Source: Streptomyces minutiscleroticus
Lineage (GTDB): Bacteria > Actinomycetota > Actinomycetes > Streptomycetales > Streptomycetaceae
Assembly (NCBI RefSeq): GCF_014650875.1
Contig: NZ_BMVU01000010.1
Coordinates: 62,001-126,000 of the forward strand
Length of the DNA stretch: 64,000 nt
Direction of reading: 5' to 3'
In this document: piece after piece, positions 54,185-61,988 of the stretch
Numbering within the stretch: the stretch's first letter is position 1
Layout: each line of letters starts with the position of its first letter
The notes under the pieces: model-generated
Databases searched by the model: none
The model's input: only the letters and a program-made list of their open reading frames with translations
What the model was told of the DNA's origin: nothing
Program-made: the position numbers and the translations under genes

Positions 54185-55294
54185 ATGACCGCACAAGCAG
54201 ACGTCGACCTCACCGTCCCCGAGACCGGGCACTCCGTCGTCAGCCGCCTGCTGGGCCTGGACCGCCGGCTGTTCGAGGCGGTCGCGTCCCGGCACTGGCC
54301 GGGCGGCGACCGCGTCCTGCCGCGGCTCACCCGCGGCGCGAACCACGGCAAGCTGTGGTTCGCCACCGCGGCGGCGCTCGCGGCGACCCGCTCCCCCACG
54401 GCCCGCCGGGCCGCCGCCCGGGGCCTCGCCTCGCTGACGCTGGCCTCCGCCACCATCAACACGATCGGCAAGCGGTCGGTGCGCAGGCCGCGCCCGCTGC
54501 TCGACGCGGTCCCGCTGATCCGGCAGCTGAAGCGCCAGCCGGTCACCACGTCGTTCCCGTCCGGGCACTCGGCCTCGGCCGCGGCCTTCGCCACCGGCGT
54601 CGCCCTGGAGTCGCGCGGCCTGGGCGCGGCGGTGGCCCCCGTGGCGGCCGCGGTGGTCTTCTCCCGCGTCTACACGGGCGTGCACTACCCGAGCGACGTC
54701 GCGGTGGGCGCGGCGCTGGGCGTCGGCGCCGCCTTCGCGGTGCGCGTCCTGATGCCGGTGGGCGGGAGGCGGCGGCCGCCTGTGCCGGACCGGCGCGGCG
54801 CGGACGCGCCCGCGCTGCCGGACGGCGAGGGACTCGTCGTCGTGGTGAACCGCAGCGCCGCCGCGCCGGAGCGGGCCCGGGAGCTGCTGAAGGTCCTGCC
54901 GCGTGCGGAGAGCGTGGAGTGCGAGCCGTCCGAGGTGCGCGCCGCCCTGGAGAAGGCCGCGGCCCGCGCCCGGGTGCTCGGCGTGTGCGGCGGCGACGGC
55001 ACGGTGAACACGGCGGCCGAGGTGGCGCTGCGGCACGGCCTGCCGCTCGCGGTGCTGCCCGGCGGCGCGCTGAACCGCCTCGCGCACGACGTGGGGGTGC
55101 GGGACGTGCGCGACCTCGTCACCGCCCTGCGCCAGGGGGAGGCCGTCCAGGTGCACGTGGGCCTCTTCTCCCCCGGCACCGGCGCGAGCAGGGCCGGTGG
55201 CGCGGGCACGGACGGTGTGAGCGGTCCGGGCGGGCCGGAGGGGTCGCCCGAGGTCCCGACGGTGACGGTCTACAGCCCGCTGTTCGCCCACTGA
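54185..55294 (+). CDS. PAP2 phosphatase fused to a C-terminally truncated diacylglycerol-kinase-like domain
   Basis: The 369-residue protein has an N-terminal PAP2 domain with all three phosphatase motifs (KRSVRRPRP, FPSGHSASAAAF, SRVYTGVHYPSD) and a second part beginning LVVVVNRSAAAPERARELL with the lipid-kinase loop VCGGDGTVNTAAEVALRHG and LPGGALNRLAHDVG. The C-terminal beta-domain, normally another 120-150 residues of DAGK enzymes, is missing: after VQVHVGLFSP the sequence is low-complexity Gly and ends. The usual bifunctional streptomycete protein is near 490 residues. Phosphatase activity should be intact; kinase activity is doubtful. Confidence 0.85.
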   Translation: MTAQADVDLTVPETGHSVVSRLLGLDRRLFEAVASRHWPGGDRVLPRLTRGANHGKLWFATAAALAATRSPTARRAAARGLASLTLASATINTIGKRSVRRPRPLLDAVPLIRQLKRQPVTTSFPSGHSASAAAFATGVALESRGLGAAVAPVAAAVVFSRVYTGVHYPSDVAVGAALGVGAAFAVRVLMPVGGRRRPPVPDRRGADAPALPDGEGLVVVVNRSAAAPERARELLKVLPRAESVECEPSEVRAALEKAAARARVLGVCGGDGTVNTAAEVALRHGLPLAVLPGGALNRLAHDVGVRDVRDLVTALRQGEAVQVHVGLFSPGTGASRAGGAGTDGVSGPGGPEGSPEVPTVTVYSPLFAH

Positions 55295-55448
55295 CCGCGG
55301 GCCGGCGGCGACCGGCGGTGCCGGGCGGCACCCGGCGGCATCCGACGTCGTCCACATGGCAAGACGCCTATCTCATATTCCGGCACGGCCGCGTACCGTG
55401 GCGCCTGTCGCCGACCTCACGGCGGCGGGCGAGAGAAGGAGAACGGTC

Positions 55449-56264
55449 ATGCCGAAGGAGACGGCCGTCTACACGCACGGCCACCACGAGTCCGTCCTGC
55501 GGTCGCACACCTGGCGCACCGCCGCCAACTCCGCGGCGTACCTCCTCGGCTCCCTGAAGCCCCACATGAAGGTCCTGGACGTCGGCTGCGGGCCCGGCAC
55601 CATCACCGCCGACCTCGCGGAGCTGGTGCCGGACGGGCACGTCACCGGCGTCGACCGCGCGCCGGAGATCCTGGACAGGGCCCGGGCCACGGCGGCCGGA
55701 CGCGGCCTGGGGAACGTCGACTTCGCGGTCGCGGACGTGCACGACCTGGACCACCCCGACGACACGTTCTGCGTGGTCCACGCCCACCAGGTGCTCCAGC
55801 ACGTCGGCGATCCCGTACGGGCGCTGCGCGAGATGTACCGGGTCGTCAGGCCGGGCGGCTACGTGGCCGTCCGCGACGCGGACTACTCGGCGATGACCTG
55901 GTACCCGCAGTCCCCGGGCCTGGACGCCTGGCTGGACCTGTACCTGCGGGTCGCCCGGGCCAACGGCGGCGAGCCGGACGCCGGGCGGCGGCTGAGGTCC
56001 TGGGCCCTGGCGGCCGGGTTCACCGACGTCACGGCCACGGCGGGCACCTGGTGCTACGCCACCGAGGAGGAGCGGGCCTGGTGGAGCGGCCTGTGGGCGG
56101 ACCGCACGGTCGCCTCGGCGTACGCGCGGCGCGCCACGGAGGGCGGCCACGCGACCGAGGCGGAGCTGCGGGCCGTCGCGCGGGCGTGGCGGGAGTGGGG
56201 CGGCCGGGAGGACGCGTGGTTCGCCGTCCTGCACGGCGAGATCCTCTGCCGCAAGCCGGCCTGA
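55449..56264 (+). CDS. SAM-dependent methyltransferase (class I, UbiE-like)
   Basis: The 271-residue protein has motif I VLDVGCGPGTITADLAE, an acidic motif II (VTGVDRAPEIL), VADVHDLD and the post-motif VLQHVGDPVRALREMYRVVRPGG. It may methylate a small metabolite or quinone. The ATG at 55449 follows AAGGAG eight bases upstream; an earlier GTG-like start at 55356 gives no family sequence. It is convergent with the gas vesicle cluster. Confidence 0.92.
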   Translation: MPKETAVYTHGHHESVLRSHTWRTAANSAAYLLGSLKPHMKVLDVGCGPGTITADLAELVPDGHVTGVDRAPEILDRARATAAGRGLGNVDFAVADVHDLDHPDDTFCVVHAHQVLQHVGDPVRALREMYRVVRPGGYVAVRDADYSAMTWYPQSPGLDAWLDLYLRVARANGGEPDAGRRLRSWALAAGFTDVTATAGTWCYATEEERAWWSGLWADRTVASAYARRATEGGHATEAELRAVARAWREWGGREDAWFAVLHGEILCRKPA

Positions 56265-56401
56265 CCGGCCCTGCGTGCCCGTCTCCGTGTCCGCCCCGAT
56301 GGGCGCCCGTACCGCCCCCGGCCGGCGCGGACGCGAGGGGCCGCCGCCGGCCCGGACCGTACGCTCCGCCCGCCCGCACCCGGGCGAGGGCGGGAACGGC
56401 A

Positions 56402-56441
56402 GCGCGCCGGGACGGTGCCCGTGGGTTCCGTCCCGGCGCGC
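56402..56441. terminator. Perfect 14-bp hairpin at the end of the gas vesicle operon
   Basis: Arms 56402-56415 and 56428-56441 are exact reverse complements around a 12-base loop. It lies 55 bp past the gvpK stop and 137 bp past the stop of the convergent methyltransferase gene and may serve both. Confidence 0.85.
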
Positions 56442-56496
56442 CCGTGACCGCTCGCCCGGCTCACCCGGTGCGCCGCCAGGCGGTCCGCCCGGCGGC

Positions 56497-56922
56497 TCAC
56501 CCCCGCGGCAGCAGCGGACCCAGGGGGCCGAGGTCCAGGTTCAGGTCCTCGGGCCGCAGGCCGTAGCGTTCGCGCAGCTCCGTCATCCGGTCGTCGAGCA
56601 GCATCAGCGTCAGACCGATCCGCTCCTCCTGGTCCTCCGTCAGGTCCCCGGTGTCGAAGCGGCGCAGCGCCTGCCGCTCCATGAGCTGCCGCAGCAGTTC
56701 CACCACGGTCAGCACGAGCTTGACCAGGTCGCGTTCGACCGTGTCGGGTTCGAGCTCCACGCGCCTGCGGGGCCTCCCGCCGGCCGGCCCCGCCGCCACC
56801 ACGCTCAGCGCTTCCCCCAGCGCGCCCACCGGCCCGCCCGGCGGTTCTCCGTGCGCCTCGGCCGGTTCCCCGGACGCGACCGACGGTTCTCCGTGCGCGC
56901 CCGCCGGCTCCCGCCCGGTCAC
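56497..56922 (-). CDS. gvpK: Gas vesicle protein GvpK
   Basis: The 141-residue protein has the GvpK core VERDLVKLVLTVVELLRQLM then DTGDLTEDQEERIGLTLMLL and ends in Leu/Pro-rich PLGPLLPRG. An Ala/Gly/Glu-rich leader of about 45 residues precedes the core. A GTG at 56922 forms a GTGA overlap with gvpS and has GGAG five bases upstream. It is the last gene of the operon and a conserved assembly factor found in nearly all gvp clusters. Confidence 0.93.
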   Translation of the reverse strand: MTGREPAGAHGEPSVASGEPAEAHGEPPGGPVGALGEALSVVAAGPAGGRPRRRVELEPDTVERDLVKLVLTVVELLRQLMERQALRRFDTGDLTEDQEERIGLTLMLLDDRMTELRERYGLRPEDLNLDLGPLGPLLPRG

Positions 56923-57107
56923 CGGATCTCCGGCCACGGCGCGGGCACCTGCTCGTTCACCGAGCTGATCAGCGCGTTGAGGTCGATGCGCACGAGGTCG
57001 ACGTCCGCGATGCGCAGGGTGAGGTCGCCGGTGATGACGACCCCGCCCGCGAGCAGCCGGTCGAGCAGGTCGACGAGCGCGACCTCCCGGTGTTCGACGA
57101 CGGTCAT
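56919..57107 (-). CDS. gvpS: Gas vesicle protein GvpS (GvpA-like)
   Basis: This 62-residue GvpA/J/M-type protein has the core LVDLLDRLLAGGVVITGDLTLRIADVDLVRIDLNALI. The ATG overlaps the gvpL stop as ATGA. It is shorter than GvpA and GvpJ in this cluster and is probably a minor shell or tip protein, as GvpS is elsewhere. Confidence 0.9.
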   Translation of the reverse strand: MTVVEHREVALVDLLDRLLAGGVVITGDLTLRIADVDLVRIDLNALISSVNEQVPAPWPEIR

Positions 57108-57889
57108 CCGCCCGCCTCCCGTCCCCCGCCGGGTTCGTCGAGCCCGCTGAAGGAGTACGCGGCCCAGGGCCCGGTCAGCTCCACGCGCAGCCCCGGCTCC
57201 TCGCCCTTCGTGCGCTCCACCAGCTCCACGAACTCCTCCGCCGTCGCGCGCGGCACGAGGTAGGCGGCGTTGAGCACGTTGCGCCCCGAGGCCCCGGACA
57301 GCGCCGGGTTCTGCGGGGCGTGCAGCCGGGAGTCCTCCGCGCCCGCGGAGAGGGTGTCGTGCAGGCGCGTGGCGAACTTCTCGGCCCGCTCCCACAGCTC
57401 CTCGTGGGCGCTGCGCTGCCGGCGCCGCGCGAGCAGGTAGTCCCGCCCGCTGGCCGCCCGGGGCTGCGGCATCCGCCCGGTGGTGTCCTCCCGGGGCTCG
57501 GCGTAGATCTTCACGCCCCACTCGACCCGTCCGTCGAGCCGGTCGAGGAGCTGCCGGAAGGCGTCCGCGCGCTCCTCCAGCATGGTGCGGACGCCGCTGT
57601 CGTCGCGGAACACCGTGGCGAGGCGCAGCGGCAGCGGCGAGGTGACCTCGGTGAGCGCGTCGACCACGCTCTGGTGGGCGCGCGCCGTCCCGCTCAGCCA
57701 GTCCAGGTCCTCCAGGCGGGCCCGCAGCGGCTCCTCGGCGAAGTCCGCCTCGGGCACGTGGCTGACCACGGCGACCAGGTCGCCGTGGGCCAGCGGCTTC
57801 GGCGGCACGCCCGCGACCCCCGTCAGGTCCGCGGGCAGCGGCCTGTCGAACGGCCGGCACACGGCGTACACATAGCGCAGACCGGTCAC
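57104..57889 (-). CDS. gvpL: Gas vesicle protein GvpL (GvpF/L family)
   Basis: The 261-residue protein shows the GvpF/L start LRYVYAVCRP, LPLRLATVFRDD with the family region GRVEWGVKIYAE, and a C-terminal PWAAYSFSGLD. The GvpF and GvpL copies in this cluster are paralogues with different C-termini. A GTG start overlaps the gvpJ stop as GTGA. These proteins nucleate assembly and interact with GvpA. Confidence 0.92.
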   Translation of the reverse strand: MTGLRYVYAVCRPFDRPLPADLTGVAGVPPKPLAHGDLVAVVSHVPEADFAEEPLRARLEDLDWLSGTARAHQSVVDALTEVTSPLPLRLATVFRDDSGVRTMLEERADAFRQLLDRLDGRVEWGVKIYAEPREDTTGRMPQPRAASGRDYLLARRRQRSAHEELWERAEKFATRLHDTLSAGAEDSRLHAPQNPALSGASGRNVLNAAYLVPRATAEEFVELVERTKGEEPGLRVELTGPWAAYSFSGLDEPGGGREAGG

Positions 57890-58218
57890 GGCGCCTCCTC
57901 CCGCAGGCGCTCGCGCCCGCCTTCCAGTTCGGCCAGGCGAGCCCGCAGCTGGGCGTTCTCCCTGGCCAGTTCCTTGTCACTCGCGCGTGAGGACAGGGCC
58001 GGGTCGGACTCCCACCAGTCGATGCCCATCTCCTTCGCCTTGTCGACGGAGGCGACGACGAGGCGCAGCTTGATGGTGAGCAGTTCGATGTCGAGCAGGT
58101 TGATGCGGATGTCTCCCGCGATCACGACGCCCTTGTCCAGGACGCGTTCGAGGATGTCCGCGAGGTTGGCCCCGCCTTCCTGCCCGTACGATTCGGGGAG
58201 CCGCCCGGCCATGGTCAT
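57886..58218 (-). CDS. gvpJ: Gas vesicle protein GvpJ (GvpA-like)
   Basis: The 110-residue protein begins with the GvpA-type core LADILERVLDKGVVIAGDIRI then LLTIKLRLVVASVDKAKEMG, followed by a charged coiled-coil tail (ASDKELARENAQLRARLAEL). The ATG overlaps the gvpZ stop as ATGA. GvpJ is a minor component needed for initiation. Confidence 0.92.
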   Translation of the reverse strand: MTMAGRLPESYGQEGGANLADILERVLDKGVVIAGDIRINLLDIELLTIKLRLVVASVDKAKEMGIDWWESDPALSSRASDKELARENAQLRARLAELEGGRERLREEAP

Positions 58219-59393
58219 CGCCCGCTCCCCTGCCCGACGGCCTCGCGGGGTTCCTCCTCGGCCTCCCGCTCCTCGTCGTACGCCTCGTCCTCGTCGGCGT
58301 ACTCGCCGGTGCCGTCGTCCTCGTACGCCTCCTCGTCCTCGTACGCCTCGCCGGCGTCCTCGTACGCGTCGTCGTCGTAGGGCTCGTCGCCCTCCGGCTC
58401 CTCCTCGCGGGAGTCCTCGGCGCGGCCGGCGTCCTCGCCCTCGTACGCGTCCGGCTCCTCGTCGTCGTACGCGTCCCCGGGCGCCTCCTCGGAGGAGTCC
58501 TCGGGCGCGTCCTCGTGCTCGGAGTCGTGCTCGTGCTCGGACTCCTCCTCCGCGACGGCGTCCTCGTGGCTGCGGACCACCTCGCCGTCGCGGATCTCGC
58601 CGCGCCAGCCGTCGCTCGCCTCGCCGCGCATCGTGACGAAGCGCGCGAAGTTCTTGAGGTCCAGGCGGGCCCGGCGGCCCTGCGCTCTCCAGATGTTGCC
58701 GGTCTTCTCGAACAGGCCCTTCGGGTAGTACTCGATGACCAGCAGCACCCGCGTCAGGTTCTCGGCGAGGGAGTGGAAGGTCACCACGCCCTTCGTCGTG
58801 CCCTTGGCTCCCTCGGAGGTCCAGGCGATCTTGTAGTCCGGGACCTGCTCGGTGGTGTGCGCCTTCCAGCTGCGGTTGGACCAGAAGACCTTCATCTGCC
58901 AGTCGGACGTGGTGTCGTCCGCTCGGCCGGCGCTCTTGACGCCCTTGGCGAAGGTGCTGAACTCCTGGTACTGCGTCCACTGGTCGTAGGCCGTGCGCAG
59001 GTCCACGCCGATGTCGATGAACTCGATGATGACGGTCGGCTTCTTGCCCGCGCCGCTCTTGCGGCCCTTGCCGCCCTTGCCGCCGAGCTGCTTGAAGGCG
59101 CTGACGACGCTGTCCTTGGCCCGTCCGGCGCCGACCTCCAGGGCGGCCCGCACCGGGCTCTTGCCCTCGACGAGCTTGCGGCCGCCGTCCAGGGCGAGTC
59201 CGGCGAAGCCGGGGCTGCGCCCCTCGGCGACGTCGTTCAGCTTGACGGTGGTCTCGCCGAGCTTGCGGCCGACGCCCATGAGCAGCCGCTGCGCCTGGGC
59301 CGCCAGGTAGTCCTGGGCCTCGGCCTTGAGCCGCTCGACGGCCTCGCTGTGGGCGACCTCGGAGAGCCCGCCGCGTCCGCCGGTCTCAGCCAT
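58215..59393 (-). CDS. gvpZ: Gas vesicle protein GvpZ (SRPBCC domain with acidic tail)
   Basis: The 392-residue protein has an N-terminal helical region, an SRPBCC/cyclase-dehydrase-like domain (about 118-275, VIIEFIDIGVDLRTAYDQWT, EYYPKGLFEKTGNIWRAQGR) and a very acidic low-complexity tail of over 110 residues (for example YEDEEAYEDDGTGEYADEDE). SRPBCC folds bind hydrophobic ligands. It overlaps gvpY by 8 bases. GvpY and GvpZ are typical of Streptomyces clusters and have no defined function. Confidence 0.88.
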   Translation of the reverse strand: MAETGGRGGLSEVAHSEAVERLKAEAQDYLAAQAQRLLMGVGRKLGETTVKLNDVAEGRSPGFAGLALDGGRKLVEGKSPVRAALEVGAGRAKDSVVSAFKQLGGKGGKGRKSGAGKKPTVIIEFIDIGVDLRTAYDQWTQYQEFSTFAKGVKSAGRADDTTSDWQMKVFWSNRSWKAHTTEQVPDYKIAWTSEGAKGTTKGVVTFHSLAENLTRVLLVIEYYPKGLFEKTGNIWRAQGRRARLDLKNFARFVTMRGEASDGWRGEIRDGEVVRSHEDAVAEEESEHEHDSEHEDAPEDSSEEAPGDAYDDEEPDAYEGEDAGRAEDSREEEPEGDEPYDDDAYEDAGEAYEDEEAYEDDGTGEYADEDEAYDEEREAEEEPREAVGQGSGR

Positions 59394-60030
59394 CGTCGCC
59401 TCCCCTCGCTCGGCGGCGGGCCCGTCCGGCGGCGGCCGTCTTCTTGGCCGGCGCCTTCTTGGCCGCCTTCTTCGCCGCGCGCGGCGCGCCGTCGGCCGCC
59501 TTCCGGGCCGGCGCCTTGGCCGCCCTGGCCGTCTTCTTGGCCGGCGCCCTCTTGGCGGGCGGCCTCTCCCGTTCCTCCTCCGGTTCCGCGTCGGGGCCGT
59601 CGTCGTGGTACCCGGCCTCGTCGTCCCGGTCGTCCCGGTCGTCGTCGTAGGCGTCCTCGGGCTCCTCGTCGCGCCCCCGCCCGCCGCGGCGGGGACCCGG
59701 CACGTCGGGGACCACGCCCGCGATCCGGTCGCGCACCTCGGCGGTGCGCCCGTGCAGGCGGCCGGCGAGGGCCTCGACCTGGCGCTCGACGAGCGCCCCG
59801 GTCGCGGCCCTGCCGACCCCGCGCAGGTCCGTGCGGAGCTGGTCGCCCAGCTCCTTGAACTGCGGGTTGTTCTGCAGCTGGGTGGAGATCAGGTCCCCGA
59901 TCGCTCTCGGGCTCAGCTGCAGCTTCTTCCCCGCCACCATGGTGCCGACGGCGAATGCCAGCTTCATCTTCTTGGTACGCCCGAGGACGTACCCGGCCCC
60001 TACCGCGAGGCCCAGTCCCAGTCGGTTCAT
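59386..60030 (-). CDS. gvpY: Gas vesicle protein GvpY (basic histone-like tail)
   Basis: The 214-residue protein starts with a possible membrane or amphipathic helix (LGLGLAVGAGYVLGRTKKMK), has a central helical region and an acidic stretch (YDDDRDDRDDE), and ends with a Lys/Ala/Pro-rich tail (KKAAKKAPAKKTAAAGRA) like histone H1-type proteins. The ATG overlaps the gvpG stop by ATGA. Its basic tail contrasts with the acidic tail of GvpZ next to it. Confidence 0.88.
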   Translation of the reverse strand: MNRLGLGLAVGAGYVLGRTKKMKLAFAVGTMVAGKKLQLSPRAIGDLISTQLQNNPQFKELGDQLRTDLRGVGRAATGALVERQVEALAGRLHGRTAEVRDRIAGVVPDVPGPRRGGRGRDEEPEDAYDDDRDDRDDEAGYHDDGPDAEPEEERERPPAKRAPAKKTARAAKAPARKAADGAPRAAKKAAKKAPAKKTAAAGRARRRARGGDDG

Positions 60031-60290
60031 GTCATCGTCCCGTTGCCCGTTCCCGTGCTTCTCTGCATGGCGATCTCCAGCCGGTCCAGGAGCTCGTCCT
60101 CCCTGCTGTCGAACTCGTCCTCGTCGATCTCGCCGGCCTCCAGCCGCTTCTCGAGGGCCGCCAGCTCCGCGCGTACCGCCCCCGGGTCGTAGTACAGGCG
60201 CTCGGCCTCGGCGAGCGCCTGTCTCACCGCCCAGAAGCTGCCGCGCACCGGTGCGAAGGGCAGCAGCAGGACCTCCGTGATGAGTCCCAC
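60027..60290 (-). CDS. gvpG: Gas vesicle protein GvpG
   Basis: The 87-residue protein begins at a GTG with the GvpG signature LITEVLLLPFAPVRGSFWAV and LYYDPGAVRAELAALEKRLE. It is separated from gvpF by 5 bases. GvpG is a required minor component that cooperates with GvpF/L in nucleation. Confidence 0.93.
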   Translation of the reverse strand: MGLITEVLLLPFAPVRGSFWAVRQALAEAERLYYDPGAVRAELAALEKRLEAGEIDEDEFDSREDELLDRLEIAMQRSTGTGNGTMT

Positions 60291-60295
60291 GGCGG

Positions 60296-61063
60296 TCAGC
60301 GCCCCGCGCCGGCCTGCTCCACCGTCTCGGCCGGCTCCGCCGGGCCCGGCTCGACGAAGCTGTAGGGCGGCAGCGGCCCGTTGACCCGCAGTTCCAGGTG
60401 CGGGTTGGCGGCGCGGTGCGCCTCGACGGCGGCGAGGAACTCCTCGGCGGAGTCCCGCTTCACCAGGAACGACAGGTTGGCCAGCCAGCCGGTCGACTCC
60501 GCCCCGGTGCTCACGGCGTCGGCGGCCGGCTCCAGGGCGCGCAGCAGCTCGGCGCCGTCGTCGACCTCGTACTTCTGCACAGCGGCGACGACCATCTCGC
60601 CGAGGCGCATCTTCTCGTCGTGGCTGCCGCCGCCCGCCTTGCGGTTGGCCTCGGCGACCGCGCGGATCTCCGGGTTGTCCGCCATCACGCGGTGCAGCAC
60701 GGCCTCTTCGTCGTGGCTGGCCTTGACGTTGTACTCCACCCGGCCGTCGAGCGCATGGAGCCGCTCGCGGTAGTGGTCGGCGCGCTCGGACAGGACGTCG
60801 AGGACGGCCTGGTCGTCCGGGGCCACGCTGCCGAAGCGCATGGGCAGCACCGCGCCGCCCGCGCCGGCCTCGGCCAGCACGTTCTGGTGGGCCAGCAGGT
60901 CCTTGCGCTTGGGGCGCAGGTTCTCGGGCGCGTCGCTGACCACGGCGGCCAGTCCGTCGCCGCGCAGGACGCGGATGGTGCGCGCCGGGTCGCCCACGCC
61001 GCCCATGCCCTCGGGGAGCGAGGGGTGCGACTCCGCCGCGATCCCGTAGACGTAGGTGCTCAC
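60296..61063 (-). CDS. gvpF: Gas vesicle protein GvpF (GvpF/L family)
   Basis: The 255-residue protein has the typical start [22 protein letters not shown] and [11 protein letters not shown], and a C-terminal [14 protein letters not shown] start overlaps the gvpA stop as GTGA. It is the first of the two GvpF/L proteins; the family binds GvpA before assembly. Confidence 0.93.
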   Translation of the reverse strand: MSTYVYGIAAESHPSLPEGMGGVGDPARTIRVLRGDGLAAVVSDAPENLRPKRKDLLAHQNVLAEAGAGGAVLPMRFGSVAPDDQAVLDVLSERADHYRERLHALDGRVEYNVKASHDEEAVLHRVMADNPEIRAVAEANRKAGGGSHDEKMRLGEMVVAAVQKYEVDDGAELLRALEPAADAVSTGAESTGWLANLSFLVKRDSAEEFLAAVEAHRAANPHLELRVNGPLPPYSFVEPGPAEPAETVEQAGAGR

Positions 61064-61476
61064 TCCTGCTCCTCCTTCCGGCGCGAGGCCGTCTTACGGG
61101 CGCGCGGGCGGGACTCGCCCTCGTCACGGGCCTGCTGGAAGGCGCTGGAGATGGTCTCCGCGGCGCCGGACAGCGCGCCCTTGGACTTGCCGCGCGCCCC
61201 GGACTCCGTGATCTCGCCGACGAGGTCGGGGAGACCGGGGTTCTTGCGGGGGCCCGACTCCAGGTCGAGCCGGTTGCACGCCTCGGCGAAGCGCAGGTAG
61301 GTGTCGACGCTGGCCACGACGACACGGACGTCGATCTTCAGGATCTCGATGCCGACCAGGGAGACCCGCACGAAGGCGTCGATGACGAGCCCCCTGTCGA
61401 GAACGAGCTCCAGTACGTCGTACAGGCCGCTGCTGCCGCCCGATCCTCCGGTCTGTTGTGCCGGGACTACGGTCAT
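61060..61476 (-). CDS. gvpA: Gas vesicle structural protein GvpA
   Basis: This 138-residue protein has the GvpA core [20 protein letters not shown] through [20 protein letters not shown] (about residues 18-67), which forms the ribs of the shell. Unlike the 70-75-residue GvpA of buoyant bacteria it has a C-terminal extension of about 65 residues rich in Arg, Lys, Ser and Glu. The ATG at 61476 lies 103 bp after the gvpO stop; no clear Shine-Dalgarno precedes it except GACTGG. Confidence 0.9.
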   Translation of the reverse strand: MTVVPAQQTGGSGGSSGLYDVLELVLDRGLVIDAFVRVSLVGIEILKIDVRVVVASVDTYLRFAEACNRLDLESGPRKNPGLPDLVGEITESGARGKSKGALSGAAETISSAFQQARDEGESRPRARKTASRRKEEQE

Positions 61477-61506
61477 ACCGGCCAGTCCTCCTCGGTCTCT
61501 GACGCC

Positions 61507-61547
61507 CGCGCCTTCGGCGCGCGACGTCTTTGTCTGACGTCTTTGTC
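61507..61547 (-). promoter_or_regulatory. Hairpin and direct repeat in the gvpO-gvpA gap
   Basis: CGCGCC-TTC-GGCGCG (61507-61521) forms a stem right after two exact copies of GACGTCTTTGTC (61523-61534 and 61536-61547). On the minus-strand transcript the repeats come first, then the hairpin, about 30 bases before gvpA. This may be a processing, attenuation or binding site that sets GvpA levels. Confidence 0.5.
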
Positions 61548-61579
61548 GGTGACGTTTTCGCGCAGGAGGGTCCGGGCGC

Positions 61580-61927
61580 CTAGCGCCGTGTGTCGGACCT
61601 TCCGCGCTCGTAGCGGCGGACGCGCCGGTACCCGGTGATCTCGCCCTGCGGGTCGAGGGTCACCTCGTAACTCGCCATCAGGCTCATCGTGTCGGGGACC
61701 CGGGCCAGTTCCAGGACCTCGACCTCGAGCGACCAGCCGTCCTCGGTGCGTTCGAACGTGGACACGGACTCCGCTTCCATGCCGGTGAGCTCGGTGAGCT
61801 GTGCGCGCGCCAGGCGCAGCACCTCCATCGGCTTCGGCGTGGCGGTTCCCGCGTCGTCCCGCTTCTCTTCCTCGGATGCTCTTCTGCGGGCTTGCGATGA
61901 TTTCTGTGAATTCGATGTGTTGGTCAT
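61580..61927 (-). CDS. gvpO: Gas vesicle protein GvpO
   Basis: The 115-residue protein has a Ser/Glu/Arg-rich N-terminus and the conserved C-terminal part [20 protein letters not shown] then [19 protein letters not shown] and ending [14 protein letters not shown]. In haloarchaea GvpO modulates gvp transcript levels. The ATG at 61927 has GAGG six bases upstream; an upstream GTG adds two residues. It is first in the operon. Confidence 0.92.
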   Translation of the reverse strand: MTNTSNSQKSSQARRRASEEEKRDDAGTATPKPMEVLRLARAQLTELTGMEAESVSTFERTEDGWSLEVEVLELARVPDTMSLMASYEVTLDPQGEITGYRRVRRYERGRSDTRR

Positions 61928-61969
61928 GGCCACCTCTCAACACCGTCTGGCCACACATGCGTTGACCAA

Positions 61970-61981
61970 ACCTTGAAAGGT
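61970..61981. promoter_or_regulatory. Inverted repeat ACCTTGAAAGGT upstream of gvpO
   Basis: A perfect 5+2+5 dyad lies 43 bp upstream of the gvpO start, in the 61-bp gap after the polymerase-domain gene. The gap is the most A/T-rich spot of the area and must hold the gvp promoter unless transcription runs through from upstream. Confidence 0.4.
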
Positions 61982-61988
61982 CGGTGGC

